Part shown: piece after piece, positions 62,361 to 64,000 of the stretch
Layout: each line of letters opens with the position of its first letter
How positions within the stretch are numbered: position 1 is the first letter of the stretch
Source of the DNA: Aureliella sp046290675
GTDB taxonomy: Bacteria > Planctomycetota > Planctomycetia > Pirellulales > Pirellulaceae
Direction: 5' to 3'
Length of the DNA: 64,000 bases
Assembly (NCBI GenBank): GCA_046290675.1
Contig: JBKAHA010000007.1
Coordinates: 303,139 to 367,138, forward strand
The notes under the pieces: generated by a model
The model's input: only the letters and a program-made list of their open reading frames with translations
Databases searched by the model: none
Told to the model about the DNA's origin: nothing
Translations under genes and position numbers: made by a program

Positions 62361-63821
62361 ATGTTTGAAACAATTTCCGACAATTGGACATTAGCTCGTC
62401 GACAGTTCTTGCGTCGCGGTTCAATGGGGCTTGGCACAGCCGTTCTGGGCTCCGTGATGGCAGATCGTCTCGCGGCAGGTGCGGCGCCATCGGAAATAAG
62501 TCTCGATGGCCAGCGCGATTCGGATCCACCGGCCAAGCACGTGATCTTTCTGTTTATGGCCGGCGCGCCAAGCCAAATTGATCTATTTGATTATAAGCCT
62601 GAGCTGGAGAAGCAGTTTCGCAAACCGTTGCCGCCGAGTGTCAGTATGGGACAACGCGTAACCGCAATGACGCGGGGCAAGGAGCAGTTAGTCGCGCCGT
62701 CGCGTTATCAATTTGAGCAGAAAGGTGAATCTGGGATTTGGATGTGTGAATTGTTGCCGCACTTGTCCAAGGTCGCCGATGAGCTTTGTATGGTCAACTC
62801 ATTGACAACCAACGCCATTAACCACGATCCCGGCAAGACCTTTCTGTGTACCGGATCCGAAATACCTGGAAGAGCCAGCATGGGGGCTTGGCTTAGCTAC
62901 GGTCTAGGATCGATGAACGAAGATTTGCCTGACTTCGTCGTTCTGAACTCCGCCTTCTGGACTGGCGGGACCCGCAACGTACAGGCGTTGTATAGCCGAC
63001 TGTGGGGTAGCGGCCCGCTTCCGTCCAGGCATCAGGGCGTCAAGTTTCAGACGTCTGGGGATCCCGTTCTGTTTTTGTCAAACCCCAGCGGAGTGAACAC
63101 GCAGATCCGGCGCCGAATGTTAGATGCAGTGGGCACGGTCAATCGGGAGCACTATCAACAGATTGGTGACCCCGAAATCGAAACCACCATCGCGCAACAA
63201 GAAATGGCGTTTCGCATGCAGTCCTCAGTACCCGAGCTGACGGACGTTGGGCAAGAGTCGAAGACGGTGCTCGAGTTGTATGGGCCCGAAGTTGAAAAGA
63301 AGGGGTCTTTCGCGCGGAACTGTTTGTTGGCACGTCGTATGGTGGAACGCGGCGTTCGGTTCGTGCAGATTTTTCACCGCGGTTGGGATCATCATTCCAT
63401 CTTGCCCAAGCAGCTTACCGGGCAGTGTTTCGATGTGGATCAGCCCTGTGCAGCTCTGATCAGCGACTTGAAACAGCGTGGTCTACTGGATAAGACGCTG
63501 ATCGTCTTCGCTGGAGAGTTTGGGAGAACCGTCTATGGTCAAGGGAATTTGACCAAGGACGATTATGGACGTGATCACCATCCACGCTGCTTTTCTGGTT
63601 GGTTAGCTGGAGGGGGTATTCGCGGCGGCCTCACTTACGGCAAGACGGACGAATTCAGCTACAACGTTGTTGAAAACCCAGTTTTTGTTCGCGATCTACA
63701 TGCCACGATGCTCCATCAATTGGGCATCAATCACGAGCAGTTGACGTTTCCATTCCAAGGTTTAGACCAAAAGCTCACCGGCGTCGAACCCGCCCGCGTC
63801 GTTCACGATATTCTCGCTTGA
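62361..63821 (+). CDS. DUF1501 protein, Tat-exported
   Basis: A 486-residue DUF1501 protein; ATG 62361 follows AGGCGG and lies nine bases after the PSCyt/PSD stop, so the two are co-transcribed. An upstream frame from 62295 overlaps the previous gene. Tat motif RRQFLRRGSMGLGTAVLG. Landmarks: HVIFLFMAGAPSQIDLFDYK, ELLPHLSKVADELCMVNSLT, FARNCLLARRMVERGVRFVQ with IFHRGWDHH, LIVFAGEFGRTVYGQGNLTK, and GRDHHPRCFSGWLAGGGIRG. The end is LHQLGINHEQLTFPFQGLDQ. It is a distant paralogue of the gene at 383 and completes the second PSCyt/DUF1501 pair. Confidence 0.95.
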   Translation: MFETISDNWTLARRQFLRRGSMGLGTAVLGSVMADRLAAGAAPSEISLDGQRDSDPPAKHVIFLFMAGAPSQIDLFDYKPELEKQFRKPLPPSVSMGQRVTAMTRGKEQLVAPSRYQFEQKGESGIWMCELLPHLSKVADELCMVNSLTTNAINHDPGKTFLCTGSEIPGRASMGAWLSYGLGSMNEDLPDFVVLNSAFWTGGTRNVQALYSRLWGSGPLPSRHQGVKFQTSGDPVLFLSNPSGVNTQIRRRMLDAVGTVNREHYQQIGDPEIETTIAQQEMAFRMQSSVPELTDVGQESKTVLELYGPEVEKKGSFARNCLLARRMVERGVRFVQIFHRGWDHHSILPKQLTGQCFDVDQPCAALISDLKQRGLLDKTLIVFAGEFGRTVYGQGNLTKDDYGRDHHPRCFSGWLAGGGIRGGLTYGKTDEFSYNVVENPVFVRDLHATMLHQLGINHEQLTFPFQGLDQKLTGVEPARVVHDILA

Positions 63822-63870
63822 ACGCCATCATTGGGTATTGGAGACACAAGTCGTTTCATCTGATTTCATA

Positions 63871-63916
63871 GCGTCTTTGCGCCCCTGCGACTCTGCGCCC
63901 CTGCGTCTTTGCGTTG
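63871..63916. repeat. Phased 8-bp repeat array
   Basis: Consecutive 8-bp units all begin with GCG: GCGTCTTT, GCGCCCCT, GCGACTCT, GCGCCCCT, GCGTCTTT, then GCGTTG. Read as A-B-C-B-A, the array is symmetric by unit. It lies 49 bp after the DUF1501 stop. Similar CTCTGCG-TCTTTGCG arrays are dispersed intergenic repeats in many bacteria. Confidence 0.75.
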
Positions 63917-64000
63917 AAGAATTCTGCGGCAAGTTTGCGGCGAGTACCCATGAGATAAGCTGTTGCTTAGTTCCCGGCTTAGCTGTGGCCGAGGCGATTT

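Noticed and set aside
1..64000. tRNA, rRNA, CRISPR array, insertion sequence or prophage
   Set aside because: I looked for T-loop-like GTTCGAATC contexts, regular spacer-repeat patterns, transposase and integrase motifs and found none I could support. A covariance-model tRNA search would be decisive.

Overview
The window reads as a chromosomal segment of a planctomycete, most likely a marine Pirellulaceae relative of Rhodopirellula. This is inferred from gene families, not from a ribosomal marker. It carries paired PSCyt/PSD (DUF1549/DUF1553) and Tat-exported DUF1501 proteins, sulfatases of the formylglycine type, ECF sigma factors each followed by a serine/threonine kinase, PVC-type haem proteins, and DUF1080, DUF1569 and PQQ-propeller proteins. 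Coding density is high and most genes are single or in runs of two to four. I saw no tRNA, rRNA, CRISPR array, transposase or prophage.

Layout. 1-5.0 kb: tail of a PSD1 protein, a DUF1501 protein and two sulfatases, a typical sulfated-polysaccharide block. 5.1-11.0 kb: an EF-hand esterase, an ECF sigma/kinase pair with overlapping genes, and an acyltransferase with ankyrin repeats spliced between its membrane helices. 11.0-17.4 kb: a WD40 and DUF1549/1553 pair on the minus strand, facing two secreted glycoside-hydrolase-like genes. 17.5-21 kb: VOC protein, a small exported protein, HPF-like and zf-TFIIB genes, and a flavin monooxygenase broken by one in-frame TGA. 21.2-24.2 kb: a phosphate-selective-type porin, a cysteine-rich exported protein, and a candidate 65-codon membrane protein with an exceptionally long Shine-Dalgarno sequence behind an 11-bp-periodic operator-like array. 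24.2-27.9 kb: a methyltransferase, an ArsR/rhodanese (ygaVP-like) operon with an operator inside its promoter, and an MFS/NTT-like carrier. 28.2-35.5 kb: a divergent tripartite efflux locus (very long TolC-like protein, HlyD adaptor, MacB-type permease) whose shared upstream region holds a 21-bp tandem repeat.

35.7-41.3 kb: exported serine hydrolase and esterase, an unrecognised protein, DUF1569, HD phosphohydrolase and a BtuF-like protein. 41.4-45.6 kb: a second ECF sigma factor and a 1,156-residue protein joining an anti-sigma-like zinc finger, a kinase, a membrane helix, a beta-repeat region and a C-terminal esterase, closed by a clear terminator. 46-56.8 kb: Gfo/Idh/MocA oxidoreductase, PQQ propeller, ceramidase-like hydrolase, PVC-type haem dehydrogenase, DUF1080 protein, and a membrane leucine-rich-repeat protein. 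57-64 kb: two exported alpha/beta hydrolases, then a second PSCyt1/PSCyt2/PSD1 plus DUF1501 operon.

How it may fit together (inference): most products are exported, and the sulfatases, GH43-like, DUF1080, Gfo/Idh/MocA and PSCyt/DUF1501 genes suit the uptake and breakdown of complex, partly sulfated polysaccharides. The two sigma/kinase pairs look like independent signalling modules. The points most worth following are the small membrane gene with its periodic operator, the kinase-esterase fusion, the ankyrin-acyltransferase fusion, and the overlapping perfect palindromes near 25.35 kb.
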